Notes: generated by a model not told the origin, from the sequence alone. Positions 53,579-62,387 are shown, numbered from the stretch's first letter. The stretch is DNA of 64,000 nucleotides from UBA6182 sp964479585 (GCA_964479585.1 CAYZMP010000002.1:33721-97720); one strand, 5' to 3'. Numbers and translations: made by a program.

Positions 53579-54007
53579 ATGAAAACAGAAAAAAATTTAC
53601 AAGGATTCTTATCCGATTTAGCGGTATTAAACGTTAAGTTACACAACTTACACTGGAATGTCGAAGGGAAATTATTCTTCGTACTTCACGAAAAAACAGA
53701 AGAATTATACGATTATGTATTTGAACAATTTGATGAAGTAGCAGAACTAATGAAAATAAACAATGTGTTTCCACTTGCTAGTATGAAGGATTATTTAGCT
53801 AATGCATCCATTAAGGAACTAGATTCAAAAACATTCACAACTGAAGAAGTTGTACGTGTAGTAGTTGAAGATCTAACCACCCTTAAGAAAAACGCAACAA
53901 GCATTCGTAATGAAGCGGATGAAGCTGGAGAATTTACAACTGTCATGTTATTTGAAGATATTGTGGCAGAACTAGACAAGAACTTATGGTTCTTTAGATC
54001 TCTATAA
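53579..54007 (+). CDS. dps: Dps/ferritin-like DNA-protection protein
   Basis: A 142-aa four-helix protein that oxidises and stores iron, protecting DNA from peroxide. The interdimer ferroxidase residues are visible in LHNLHWNVEG (His), and HEKTEELYDYVFEQFDEVAE (His, Glu, Asp, Glu). ATG at 53579 has a strong AAGGAGG. It has its own promoter and terminator and probably answers to the divergent HxlR-like regulator. Confidence 0.92.
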   Translation: MKTEKNLQGFLSDLAVLNVKLHNLHWNVEGKLFFVLHEKTEELYDYVFEQFDEVAELMKINNVFPLASMKDYLANASIKELDSKTFTTEEVVRVVVEDLTTLKKNATSIRNEADEAGEFTTVMLFEDIVAELDKNLWFFRSL

Positions 54008-54015
54008 TATTCATT

Positions 54016-54043
54016 AAGTGAGAGAAACCCTCTCACTTTTTTT
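54016..54043 (+). terminator. Terminator of dps
   Basis: AAGTGAGAG-AAACC-CTCTCACTT followed by a T run. Confidence 0.9.
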
Positions 54044-54072
54044 ATGATAAACATCAAGTATACTTTATATAT

Positions 54073-54100
54073 AAAAAACTCATTGGTTGGCCAATGAGTT
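54073..54100 (-). terminator. Terminator of groEL
   Basis: On the minus strand AACTCATTGG-CCAA-CCAATGAGTT followed by T. Confidence 0.87.
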
Positions 54101-54118
54101 TTGTGTTTTTATCTAGGC

Positions 54119-55735
54119 TTAATACATGCCTTCAGGCATCGCTGGTCCAGCTTTTTCTGGTTCAGGAAGTGAAGCAACAGCTGCTTCTGTAGTTAAGAAC
54201 AATGCGGCAATTGAAGCTGCATTTTGTAGTGCTAAACGAGTAACTTTCGTTGGATCAACAATTCCTGCTTTTAGCATATCTACCCATTCACCTTTTTTTG
54301 CATCAAATCCAATGTTGTTATTGTGAGATAATTGCGTTGCAATAATCTCACCACCATCAAATCCAGCATTTTCAGCAATTTGCCATAGTGGTTGTAAAAT
54401 AGCGTCAAACACTGCACTAATGCCTTTTTGTTCGTCGTTATTTTCACCTTTGACATTGTCTTTTAATTCTTTGTACGCATTAGCTAAGGCAGCTCCACCA
54501 CCTAAGACAACCCCTTCCGCAACCGCTGCTTTGGTTGCATTTAATGCATCTTCAATACGAAGTTTCTTTTCCTTCATTTCACTTTCAGTTGCAGCGCCAA
54601 CTTTAACAATCGCTACTCCTGTTGTTAGTTTTGCTAGGCGTTCGTTAAGGCGTTTTAAATCATAGTCGCTTGTGGTGTTTTCAATGATACTGCGAATTTC
54701 TTTTGCACGAGCATCAATAGCCGCTTTATCACCAGCACCAGAAACAATCGTTGTTTCATCTTTTTTAATGACAATCTTGTTAGCTTTACCTAATTGTTCT
54801 ACTGTCGCTTCTTTAAGATCCATGTTTAAATCTTTGGAAATAAAGGTAGCTCCTGTCACAATGGCAATATCTTCTAAAATAGCTTTTTGATTATCACCAA
54901 AGCTTGGTGCTTTTGTAGCAGCTACATTAAAGGTGCCACGCATTTTATTAACAACAAGTGTTGCGACCACTTCATTATCAATGTCATCCGCAATAATTAA
55001 CAATGGTTTGCTTAGTTGAACAATTTTTTCAAGTAGTGGTAATACATCTTGAATGGTTGTGATCTTATGATCAGTAACTAACACATGCGCTTCTTCTAAG
55101 ACAAGTTCCATTTTCTCACGGTTAGTAACCATATAAGGTGAAACATAACCTTTGTCATATTGTAATCCTTCGACGACTTCAAGTTCGGTTTCAAAGGTGT
55201 TTGATTCATCAACGGTAATAACACCTTCCTTACCAACACGATCCATCGCTTGACCAATAATGCGGCCTATTTCAGTAGACCCTGCAGAAATTGCTGCTAC
55301 ATCCGCAATGTCTTGGTTTGTTTCAATTTTACGTGTGTTTTTTAATAAATGGTGGGCAATTGCTTGTGATGCTTTTTCAATACCATCTCTCATTAGTACT
55401 GGGTTTGCACCACGATCAATAGCTACTAATCCTTTATGAATAATGGATTGTGCTAACAGCGTTGCGGTAGTTGTACCATCTCCTGCTGTATCGTTAGTTT
55501 TATTTGCAACTTCATACACGAGCTTTGCGCCCATATCTTCGTATTTGTCTTCAAGTTCAATTTCACGAGCAATGGTTACACCATCATTGGTAATTAATGG
55601 AGAACCATAACTCTTTTCTAACACCACATTACGTCCTTTAGGACCTAGTGTGATTTTTACTGAATTTGCTAAAGTGTCAATTCCTTTTAACATTGCTTCA
55701 CGGGAATCACGTGAAAAACGTACTTCTTTTGCCAT
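54119..55735 (-). CDS. groEL: Chaperonin GroEL (Hsp60)
   Basis: The 538-aa protein is close to the normal GroEL length. The ATP loop has GPKGRNVVLEKSYG and NDGVTIA, and TAGDGTTTATLLAQ holds the catalytic Asp. The apical domain and the C-terminal GAALANAY stretch are normal. The tail ends PAMPEGMY and lacks the GGM repeat, which varies between species. It follows groES by 10 nt under CIRCE control. GroEL is lost in many Mollicutes, so its presence narrows the lineage. Confidence 0.97.
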   Translation of the reverse strand: MAKEVRFSRDSREAMLKGIDTLANSVKITLGPKGRNVVLEKSYGSPLITNDGVTIAREIELEDKYEDMGAKLVYEVANKTNDTAGDGTTTATLLAQSIIHKGLVAIDRGANPVLMRDGIEKASQAIAHHLLKNTRKIETNQDIADVAAISAGSTEIGRIIGQAMDRVGKEGVITVDESNTFETELEVVEGLQYDKGYVSPYMVTNREKMELVLEEAHVLVTDHKITTIQDVLPLLEKIVQLSKPLLIIADDIDNEVVATLVVNKMRGTFNVAATKAPSFGDNQKAILEDIAIVTGATFISKDLNMDLKEATVEQLGKANKIVIKKDETTIVSGAGDKAAIDARAKEIRSIIENTTSDYDLKRLNERLAKLTTGVAIVKVGAATESEMKEKKLRIEDALNATKAAVAEGVVLGGGAALANAYKELKDNVKGENNDEQKGISAVFDAILQPLWQIAENAGFDGGEIIATQLSHNNNIGFDAKKGEWVDMLKAGIVDPTKVTRLALQNAASIAALFLTTEAAVASLPEPEKAGPAMPEGMY

Positions 55736-55745
55736 AATGTCCCTC

Positions 55746-56027
55746 CTACTCTACGATAGCAAGAATATCCTTGCTCTCAATTATTAAATACTCTTTATCT
55801 TCAAACTTTACATCTGTTCCCGCATATTGCTTAAATATGACGGTTTGTCCAACTTCTACGCCTACTGGTATTGGTTGACCATCTTCAACTTTACCTGGGC
55901 CAACAGCCACAACTTTTGCCATGGATGGTTTTTCTTTTGATGTTTCTGCTAAAATAATGCCACTCGCTGTTTTCTTTTCAGCTTCTACTTTTTCTAATAC
56001 TACTCGATCTTGTAATGGTACTATCAT
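55746..56027 (-). CDS. groES: Co-chaperonin GroES (Hsp10)
   Basis: The 93-aa lid protein starts MIVPLQDRVVLEK and contains GTDVKFEDKEYLIIES at the end. ATG at 56027 has AAGGAAG upstream; a longer reading from 56060 lies in the CIRCE region. First gene of groESL. Confidence 0.96.
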   Translation of the reverse strand: MIVPLQDRVVLEKVEAEKKTASGIILAETSKEKPSMAKVVAVGPGKVEDGQPIPVGVEVGQTVIFKQYAGTDVKFEDKEYLIIESKDILAIVE

Positions 56028-56053
56028 ATGTTCTTCCTTTCCTTCATTGTATT

Positions 56054-56080
56054 TTAGCACTCATAATAATAAAGTGCTAA
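56054..56080. promoter_or_regulatory. CIRCE element (HrcA operator) at groESL
   Basis: TTAGCACTC, nine bases, AAGTGCTAA. One mismatch to consensus. It spans the expected transcription start. Confidence 0.93.
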
Positions 56081-56090
56081 TCCACCTATA

Positions 56091-56118
56091 ATTATAATGA
56101 AACAAAAAAAGATGTCAA
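56091..56118 (-). promoter_or_regulatory. Promoter of groESL
   Basis: TTGACA (56113-56118), 16-bp spacer, TATAAT (56091-56096) on the minus strand. Confidence 0.85.
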
Positions 56119-56144
56119 CACCTTCTTATGCTTAATTAAGCTTA

Positions 56145-56185
56145 ATTTAAAAAAGATAACACCCACTTTCATTGTGTTATCTTTT
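56145..56185 (-). terminator. Terminator of cysE
   Basis: On the minus strand a 12-bp arm at 56174-56185 pairs perfectly with 56151-56162 and is followed by T. The cysE stop codon (56177-56179) is inside the stem. Confidence 0.85.
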
Positions 56186-56692
56186 AATGCTTTTTGCAGG
56201 TACACCACCAACAATATCATGGGCAACCACATCTTTTGTAACAAGTGCATTGGCACCAACAATACAATGATCATGTAAAACTACAGGACCGATAATTTGT
56301 GCGTTAGCTCCTACCACAACATTGTTTTTTAATGTCGGATGACGCTTAGTATCCTTAGAAGACTTACCACCTAAGGTAACGCCATGATACAAAGTACAAT
56401 CATCACCTATAATTGTCGTCTCTCCAATAACTAAACCCATTCCATGATCAATAAACAAACGTTTGCCTATTTGAGCACCAGGATGAATTTCAATTCCTGT
56501 CAAAAAACGAGCAACTTGTGAAAGTAACCGTGCAATAAACATTAGTTTCACTTTATAAAACAGATGAGCAACACGATAGAAAGCCAACGCATGAACACCA
56601 GGATATAGTAAAACTACCTCTAGTAAACTTTTAGCGGCTGGATCTTTTTTTAATATTGATCTTGATGTTTCAAATAGTTTCAATTTACTCAT
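56177..56692 (-). CDS. cysE: Serine O-acetyltransferase
   Basis: Acetylates serine for cysteine synthesis. The protein of about 171 aa has the left-handed beta-helix hexapeptide repeats with IHPGAQIGKRLFIDHGMGL and IIGDDCTLYHGVTLGG, containing the catalytic His-Asp pair. It is shorter than E. coli CysE (273 aa), as in many Firmicutes. The start is uncertain: ATG at 56692 lies directly after the ribosome site GAAGAGG inside the cysK end; TTG at 56683 has better spacing. Confidence 0.93.
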   Translation of the reverse strand: MSKLKLFETSRSILKKDPAAKSLLEVVLLYPGVHALAFYRVAHLFYKVKLMFIARLLSQVARFLTGIEIHPGAQIGKRLFIDHGMGLVIGETTIIGDDCTLYHGVTLGGKSSKDTKRHPTLKNNVVVGANAQIIGPVVLHDHCIVGANALVTKDVVAHDIVGGVPAKSIKR

Positions 56693-57608
56693 CCTCTTCA
56701 AAAATTTTAGTACTTAAATAACGCTCTCCAGTATCTGGCAAAACAACGACAATCGTTTTATTAAGATACTCTTTTTTATTGGCGTAATCAAGCGCGACCT
56801 TAAAAGCAGCTCCTGAAGATACACCAACAAGTATGCCACATTTTTTAGCCAACATCCTTGTATGATCGATTGCTTGTTGATCAGAGACAAGCTGTACATC
56901 ATCTAGTATATCCACGTGCAAGTTTTTTGGTATAAAACCTGGACCAATACCATATATACCATGTTTCCCTGCGATATTTTTAGAAATAATTGGGGAAGTT
57001 TCTGGTTCAACTGCCACAATTTTTACATGAGGAATAATTGATTTAAGTACACTTCCAACACCACTTAAAGTTCCACCAGTTCCTGATCCTGCCACAAACA
57101 CATCGACATGTTCATGCGTGTCTTCTACTATTTCAATGGCTGTTGTTTGAACATGAATTAATGGGTTATTTTTATTTTCAAACTGCATTGGAATAAACGA
57201 ATTCTCTTGCTCACTAGCAAGTTGATTCGCAATTTCAATTGCACCTTTCATACCATTTACTCCTGGAGATAATACTACATTTGCACCATAAGCCTTCATC
57301 AACTTAATTCGCTCTTTTGTCATCGTATCAGGCATGACTAACGTACATTTTAATTGATGCGCTGCACACACCATGGCTAAACCAATACCCGTGTTGCCAC
57401 TAGTTGGCTCGATAATATGGGTGTCTTTGTTAATCGTGTTATCTGCCATCGCATTTTCAATCATAGCTTTAGCAATGCGATCTTTAACACTTCCACCCGG
57501 ATTAAAACTTTCTACTTTAACAAGTAGTCTTGCTTTTGTTTTAAATGTATCACTTACATCCACCATTGGAGTTTTTCCAACAGTATCTAAAATTGATTGC
57601 ACAATCAT
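56685..57608 (-). CDS. cysK: Cysteine synthase A
   Basis: Makes cysteine from O-acetylserine and sulfide using PLP. The 307-aa protein has the PLP lysine in FNPGGSVKDRIA, the substrate loop TSGNTGIGLA and the phosphate-binding GSGTGGTLSG. ATG at 57608 follows GGTGAT. It overlaps cysE, so the two-step pathway is one operon. No T-box is visible upstream, unlike tcyP. Confidence 0.95.
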   Translation of the reverse strand: MIVQSILDTVGKTPMVDVSDTFKTKARLLVKVESFNPGGSVKDRIAKAMIENAMADNTINKDTHIIEPTSGNTGIGLAMVCAAHQLKCTLVMPDTMTKERIKLMKAYGANVVLSPGVNGMKGAIEIANQLASEQENSFIPMQFENKNNPLIHVQTTAIEIVEDTHEHVDVFVAGSGTGGTLSGVGSVLKSIIPHVKIVAVEPETSPIISKNIAGKHGIYGIGPGFIPKNLHVDILDDVQLVSDQQAIDHTRMLAKKCGILVGVSSGAAFKVALDYANKKEYLNKTIVVVLPDTGERYLSTKIFEEDE

Positions 57609-57659
57609 GTTTATCACCGTAGTAACAATAACAAAAATAACACTGAATTACCATCAATG

Positions 57660-58964
57660 TTATTCTTTATGCTCTTGGTTTTTATTCGCGATAATTGTAT
57701 CAATCTTCTTATCTTTCATCTTTTCAACGATAAACTCAATGTTGTTTAACTCGATGGAAGCTTTATCATTTTTTGATGGGATATATCCTAATTTTTCAAA
57801 CAATAACCCCCCAATTGTATCGTAATCACCAAAAGGTAATTCTGTTTTTAATACTCGGTTAACATCGAAAATGCTTGCTGAACCATCAACTCGATATACA
57901 CCATCACTTATTTTATGTACACTATCCACTAACTCATCATGCTCATCAAAAATTTCACCAACTAACTCTTCAATAATATCTTCTAATGTGACGATTCCCT
58001 CAACTCCACCAAACTCATCAACGATGATTGCCATGTGAATTTGCTGTTGTTGAAGTTCTTTTAATAAGACATCAATACGCTTTGATTCAACAACATAATA
58101 TGGTTTACGCATCACATTAATAAGATTAAAATCAGACTTGTTATAGTGATACAAATATGACATTACATCACGAGCATATAAAACTCCTATGATATGATCC
58201 AATGATTTATCATACACAGGAATTCTAGAAAACTTTTCTTTTTCGATTACTTGAATTACTTTATCAAGTGGAGTATCTTTATCAAGCGCAACTAAATTAG
58301 TACGATGAGTCATGATGTCTGTCACCTGTTTATCATCGAACTCAAAAATATTGTTTATTAACACCTTTTCATTAGATAGTATCTTCCCTTTTTTTGCACT
58401 TGTTTCAACCAACAAACGAATCTGTCTTTCGTTGATTGTATCATCATCACTACTTTCTTTTATGGATAATAGTTTGATGATTGTTTCAGTTGTTTGAGTG
58501 AGTAAGTAAACAAATGGTTTAAAGAGAGTTGCAATTACTTTTAGTGGTACTAAAGCAATCATAGAAACTTTATAAGAATATGCCATTGCTACTCGCTTAG
58601 GAACAAGTTCTCCAAAAACAAGTGTCAAAAAAGACAATATTAGTGTAATTACAACAACAGTTATGGTACGTAAAGCTTCAAAAGATAAAACAACTCCTAA
58701 ATCAAGTAGAATCTCAACAACAGGTGTCGCAAAACGTTCGGCCGCAAAAGCACTTGCTAAAAAACCAGCAAATGTAATACCAATTTGAATTGTTGCCAAA
58801 AATTGATTTGGATTTTCTAAAAGCACACTTAGTTGTTTTGCTTTTTTACTTGTTTTTGCTTTTTCAACAACATCTACCTTATTAGTTGATATAAGGGCAA
58901 TTTCTACTGCTGCAAAAAATGCGTTTACACCAATTAGCACTACTAGCAACAACATATTTCCCAT
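57660..58964 (-). CDS. CNNM/CorC (HlyC)-type transporter or Mg2+ efflux protein
   Basis: The 434-aa protein has an N-terminal DUF21 domain with four membrane segments (residues 1-190), a CBS pair (about 205-335; IMTHRTNLVALDKDTPL; VDEFGGVEGIVTLEDIIEELVG) and a CorC_HlyC domain (about 350-430). DUF21-CBS proteins export Mg2+ or Na+ in relatives (YhdP/MpfA, CorC). The old label hemolysin is misleading. A GGAGG site precedes the ATG. It lies just after the small RNA gene. Confidence 0.9.
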   Translation of the reverse strand: MGNMLLLVVLIGVNAFFAAVEIALISTNKVDVVEKAKTSKKAKQLSVLLENPNQFLATIQIGITFAGFLASAFAAERFATPVVEILLDLGVVLSFEALRTITVVVITLILSFLTLVFGELVPKRVAMAYSYKVSMIALVPLKVIATLFKPFVYLLTQTTETIIKLLSIKESSDDDTINERQIRLLVETSAKKGKILSNEKVLINNIFEFDDKQVTDIMTHRTNLVALDKDTPLDKVIQVIEKEKFSRIPVYDKSLDHIIGVLYARDVMSYLYHYNKSDFNLINVMRKPYYVVESKRIDVLLKELQQQQIHMAIIVDEFGGVEGIVTLEDIIEELVGEIFDEHDELVDSVHKISDGVYRVDGSASIFDVNRVLKTELPFGDYDTIGGLLFEKLGYIPSKNDKASIELNNIEFIVEKMKDKKIDTIIANKNQEHKE

Positions 58965-59015
58965 AAAAGCCTCCTGTTGTTATTTTAGCATGCTTATCAT
59001 ATCACTTTTCTTTTT

Positions 59016-59215
59016 AAAAAAAACTAAGTCTCCTTAGTTTAAAATAAAGCGAAGAGATGATTCCAATTACTATTCTAAAGGAATAATCACAACTTAATCA
59101 TCTGCAAGAAAACTTCAACTGCGACAAAGAAATAAGAAATACGTCTATGCAAGTAAATCATTACTAATCTAAAACTTATTATCACTACTTCTAAATACTT
59201 CGAATCATCTCTTCT
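59016..59215 (-). ncRNA. Structured small RNA, 6S-like candidate
   Basis: The 302-bp gap holds no protein gene but all parts of an RNA gene on the minus strand. There is an extended -10 at 59222-59230, an expected start near 59215, and a perfect 13-bp pairing of the 5' end (59202-59214) with 59051-59063. Terminator AAACTAAG-GAGA-CTTAGTTT plus T run follows at 59016-59040. Between the closing arms lie about 140 mostly weakly paired bases with a 7-bp hairpin near the 3' side. Long closing stem, central open region and length resemble 6S RNA. I cannot confirm the family. Confidence 0.6.
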
Positions 59216-59221
59216 ACTTTT

Positions 59222-59230
59222 ATTATATCA
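59222..59230 (-). promoter_or_regulatory. Extended -10 promoter of the small RNA
   Basis: TGA-TATAAT on the minus strand, about 7 nt before the start of the closing stem. The -35 is weak. Confidence 0.6.
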
Positions 59231-59266
59231 CTAAAAAATCGAAATGATAGTAAATAGCACTAAAAC

Positions 59267-59995
59267 TTAAAATTCCATCAATTTGCTTAAAAAACGATGA
59301 ACATCATCACTTTTGGGTGACTCAAAAAACTGCTTAGTTGGTGCAATCTCTTTAATTCCTTCACTATCCATATACATAACATGATCGGTTGCATTTTTAG
59401 CAAATCCTAAGTGATGGGTCACAATAATCATTTTCATCCCTGAATGAGCTAATTCCTTTAACATAATAAGAACTTCAGCTGATAATTCTGGATCTAACGC
59501 ACTTGTAGGTTCATCCAACAAAAGCAATTTGGGTGATATAGCCACAGCACGAATAATCGCGATGCGTTGCTGTTGTCCACCTGAAAGCTGCACAGGATAC
59601 TTATCTTTTTCTTCAAATAAGTTAAAGCGTTTTAATAGTTCAAACGCTTTGTTGTTAGCTTGTTCATTGGTTAGTTTAAACGTATGTATTAATGGTAGTG
59701 TGATGTTTTCAAGCGCCGTTAAATGAGGAAAGAGTCCATTGCTTTGAAAAACAAAACCTATTTTTTTACGATACTCTAACAAAGCAACGTCTTTTTGAAT
59801 AATCTTATCGTTATCAATGGCAAACGTACCGGATGTTGGTTTTAATAGCCCACCTAACACTCTTAAAAACGTAGACTTACCACCACCACTTGGCCCTATG
59901 ATTGCTAAAGAGGAAAAATCAAACGATATGTTGATAGCATCCAACACTACTTGATTATCAAATTGCATTGTTAAATCAAAGGTATCAATTCTCAT
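59267..59995 (-). CDS. Polar amino-acid ABC transporter ATP-binding protein
   Basis: The 242-aa ATPase has Walker A GPSGGGKST, signature LSGGQQQRIAI and Walker B LLLDEPTSALDP, of the GlnQ/HisP type. It overlaps the permease by 11 nt and completes the binding protein-permease-ATPase set. Confidence 0.94.
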   Translation of the reverse strand: MRIDTFDLTMQFDNQVVLDAINISFDFSSLAIIGPSGGGKSTFLRVLGGLLKPTSGTFAIDNDKIIQKDVALLEYRKKIGFVFQSNGLFPHLTALENITLPLIHTFKLTNEQANNKAFELLKRFNLFEEKDKYPVQLSGGQQQRIAIIRAVAISPKLLLLDEPTSALDPELSAEVLIMLKELAHSGMKMIIVTHHLGFAKNATDHVMYMDSEGIKEIAPTKQFFESPKSDDVHRFLSKLMEF

Positions 59996-60725
59996 AATGG
60001 TTTTTCCTTTCTAAATAATTCGATAGCATACTTACAGGAAATGTTAAGGTTAAATACAGGATCGCTAAGGTAATATAACTAACAAAGTATGTGTTAAAGT
60101 TATTGGCTGTAATTTCTTTTGTTACTTGTGTTAACTCAATTAGCGCTATCATAGAAAGCAATGATGAATCTTTAATAACGGAGGCAAACTGCCCAGCAAT
60201 AGCTGGCAGTACACGCACAAAAAGCTGTGGAAGTATAATTAGCCGCAAGGTTTGAACTTTGTTTAATCCAATGGATTTAGCAATCTCTGCTTGTTTTGAT
60301 TCTATGGAATTTAGTCCACCACGCAAAATTTCACTGATGTATGCACTTTCGAATATAGACAAAATAAGTACCCCTGCCACGATACGACTATCGACACCAT
60401 ATGCAGTACCAATAATGTAGAAGAAAAAGATAATTTGTACAAGCAATGGTGTACCGCGAATAATCTCAACATACACACGAGAAAATTGTTGCAACAACAA
60501 AAAGCGACTTCGTCTTAAAGTTGCTAATACACTTCCTAAAAACAGTGACAAAATCATGCTATAAAGTGAAATTTGAAGCGTCAATGAAAAACCGCGTGCT
60601 AAACGCGTGCGATATTGCCATAACTGGCTAAAATCTAAATTAACGTTTGCACGCTGGGCTGAGAAATAAAAGAACATACCAATCAGCCCAAGTACGACAA
60701 CGGTTGCTAAAAAGCGTTTTTTCAT
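59985..60725 (-). CDS. Polar amino-acid ABC transporter permease
   Basis: A 246-aa protein with five helices after an N-terminal anchor and the HisM/GlnP-type motif EIIRGTPLLVQIIFFFY. The coupling loop is AEIAKSIGLNKVQTLRLIILPQ. Its ATG overlaps the binding-protein stop by 1 nt. Confidence 0.94.
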   Translation of the reverse strand: MKKRFLATVVVLGLIGMFFYFSAQRANVNLDFSQLWQYRTRLARGFSLTLQISLYSMILSLFLGSVLATLRRSRFLLLQQFSRVYVEIIRGTPLLVQIIFFFYIIGTAYGVDSRIVAGVLILSIFESAYISEILRGGLNSIESKQAEIAKSIGLNKVQTLRLIILPQLFVRVLPAIAGQFASVIKDSSLLSMIALIELTQVTKEITANNFNTYFVSYITLAILYLTLTFPVSMLSNYLERKNHYEN

Positions 60726-61534
60726 TAGTCAAAATCAAAGAAGAAATCAAAGCCATACGAATCAAACAATGCTTTTTCTTCTGCTAGAAATTCATCCACT
60801 AAATCATCAAAGCCACCTTGTGCTCTAAACTCAACTAAAAATTCATTAAATTGTTGTGTTAAATCACTACCTTTAGGAAAGGCTGCACCCCAACCTTCAT
60901 TTTGTTGACCACTTAAAAAGTAAGGCTTGGTGGTTTCAGGATTAGCTGCTGCATTTCTTAAAATCGTTAACTGTCCATATACAAAAGCTTGAGCACGATT
61001 ATTTACTACTTCTGCAATTGCAGCACTTTCATCATCAAATCGCAATATGTTAGCTTGATCAAAATTATTTGAAGCAAAAGTATCCCCTGTTGTTCCTGTT
61101 TTAACCGCAATGGTGTATTGAGCATCATTAAGCTCATCGGAACTTTCAATCTCTAAATCAATTGGAACAATAAGTGCTAATAAAGCACGTGCATAAGGTT
61201 CGGAAAAATCAACACTTTCTCTACGCTCTTCTGTAATCGTCATGGATGAGATAACCATATCCACTTGGTTTGTTTGCAAAGAAGGAATTAGTCCAGTCCA
61301 ATTGATGTTTTGAATATCAATATCCATGTCCAAGTATTCCGCAAAAGCCTTAGCAATTTCTACTGAAACACCAGCAGGATTTCCTTGTAAATCACTTGTT
61401 TCAAAAGGTGGGTATGCTAATTCCATTCCAACTTTCAATACATCTCTGCCTTCATTGTCATTATCATCATTGTTTGTCGAACATCCTGCAAGAAACAACA
61501 TTCCTGCAACTAATAGTATTACTAATTTTTTCAT
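60725..61534 (-). CDS. Polar amino-acid ABC transporter substrate-binding lipoprotein
   Basis: Lipobox LFLAGC (Cys at residue 18). The 269-aa family 3 solute-binding protein shows LKVGMELAYPPFE, SMTITEERRESVDFSEPY and VKTGTTGDTF. The set of residues suggests a basic or polar amino acid, or cystine, but the ligand cannot be fixed. First transport gene, 11 nt after the Mrp-type ATPase. Confidence 0.93.
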   Translation of the reverse strand: MKKLVILLVAGMLFLAGCSTNNDDNDNEGRDVLKVGMELAYPPFETSDLQGNPAGVSVEIAKAFAEYLDMDIDIQNINWTGLIPSLQTNQVDMVISSMTITEERRESVDFSEPYARALLALIVPIDLEIESSDELNDAQYTIAVKTGTTGDTFASNNFDQANILRFDDESAAIAEVVNNRAQAFVYGQLTILRNAAANPETTKPYFLSGQQNEGWGAAFPKGSDLTQQFNEFLVEFRAQGGFDDLVDEFLAEEKALFDSYGFDFFFDFD

Positions 61535-61545
61535 GTTTTTATCCT

Positions 61546-62358
61546 CTATTCCATAATTTCTAATAAATCAAGTTTTTTATACATTGTTTTTAAAGCTTCA
61601 TCTACATAATCAACGTGTAAATCATCAAATGTACCTTGATCTGCAGCTTGTGTCAATTTTGCATCAATTGGAAGCTTTGCCAGTACATCAAGACCATGTT
61701 TGGATGCATACTCTTCTAACTTACTTTCTCCAAAAGGATACACAACTTCTTTATTTGGTGTTTCCATGTAACTCATGTTTTCAACAATACCTAAAATAGG
61801 TATGTTCATTTGATGAGCCATGTCAATTGCTTTTGCGACAATCATGCTTACTAAATCTTGTGGTGTCGTCACAATGACAATTCCATTTATTGGAATGGAT
61901 TGATACACCGTCAATGGTACATCCCCTGTTCCTGGAGGCATATCAATGTAAAGTACATCCAACTCTGACCATAACACTTTACTATAAAAATCTTTAATGG
62001 CGTTGTTAATCATAATTCCACGCCACATTACCGCTTTTTCTTCGTTATCCAATAACATGTTTGCCGTAATCACTCGTAATTGATTTTGAGTGATGGCAGG
62101 ATAAATTAACCCATCTTCTGTACCCATCGCTTGTTGGGTGATACCAAACATACGACCAATAGAAGGTCCAGTTACATCCGCATCCAAAAGACCCGTAATG
62201 TATCCATGCCGTAAGGAACTATTGGCTAATAAACCTGTAACCAATGACTTTCCTACGCCACCTTTACCACTAACAACCGCAATTGTTTTTTTAATTGAAC
62301 TTTGTTTATTTAATTTAACCGCAAATGGATTAAACTGTGGATCTACACTTTTACTCAT
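61546..62358 (-). CDS. Mrp/NBP35-family P-loop ATPase without CXXC motif
   Basis: A 270-aa SIMIBI ATPase with the deviant Walker A VVSGKGGVGKS and MPPGTGDVPLT. Canonical Mrp/ApbC proteins bind an Fe-S cluster through CXXC after VENMSY; here the stretch reads VENMSYMETPNKEVVYPFG with no cysteine. The N-terminal MIP18-like domain is also absent. An Fe-S carrier role is therefore doubtful. It precedes the amino-acid transporter by 11 nt. Confidence 0.88.
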   Translation of the reverse strand: MSKSVDPQFNPFAVKLNKQSSIKKTIAVVSGKGGVGKSLVTGLLANSSLRHGYITGLLDADVTGPSIGRMFGITQQAMGTEDGLIYPAITQNQLRVITANMLLDNEEKAVMWRGIMINNAIKDFYSKVLWSELDVLYIDMPPGTGDVPLTVYQSIPINGIVIVTTPQDLVSMIVAKAIDMAHQMNIPILGIVENMSYMETPNKEVVYPFGESKLEEYASKHGLDVLAKLPIDAKLTQAADQGTFDDLHVDYVDEALKTMYKKLDLLEIME

Positions 62359-62387
62359 ACATACCTACTTTCTATCTGTCTCATCAT

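Noticed and set aside
57609..57659. T-box upstream of cysK by analogy with tcyP
   Set aside because: The gap is only 51 bp and contains neither a T-box sequence nor a terminator.
58965..59266. CRISPR-like or tandem repeat in the 302-bp gap
   Set aside because: The only repeats are a single inverted pair and a terminator, which fit a folded RNA gene and not an array.
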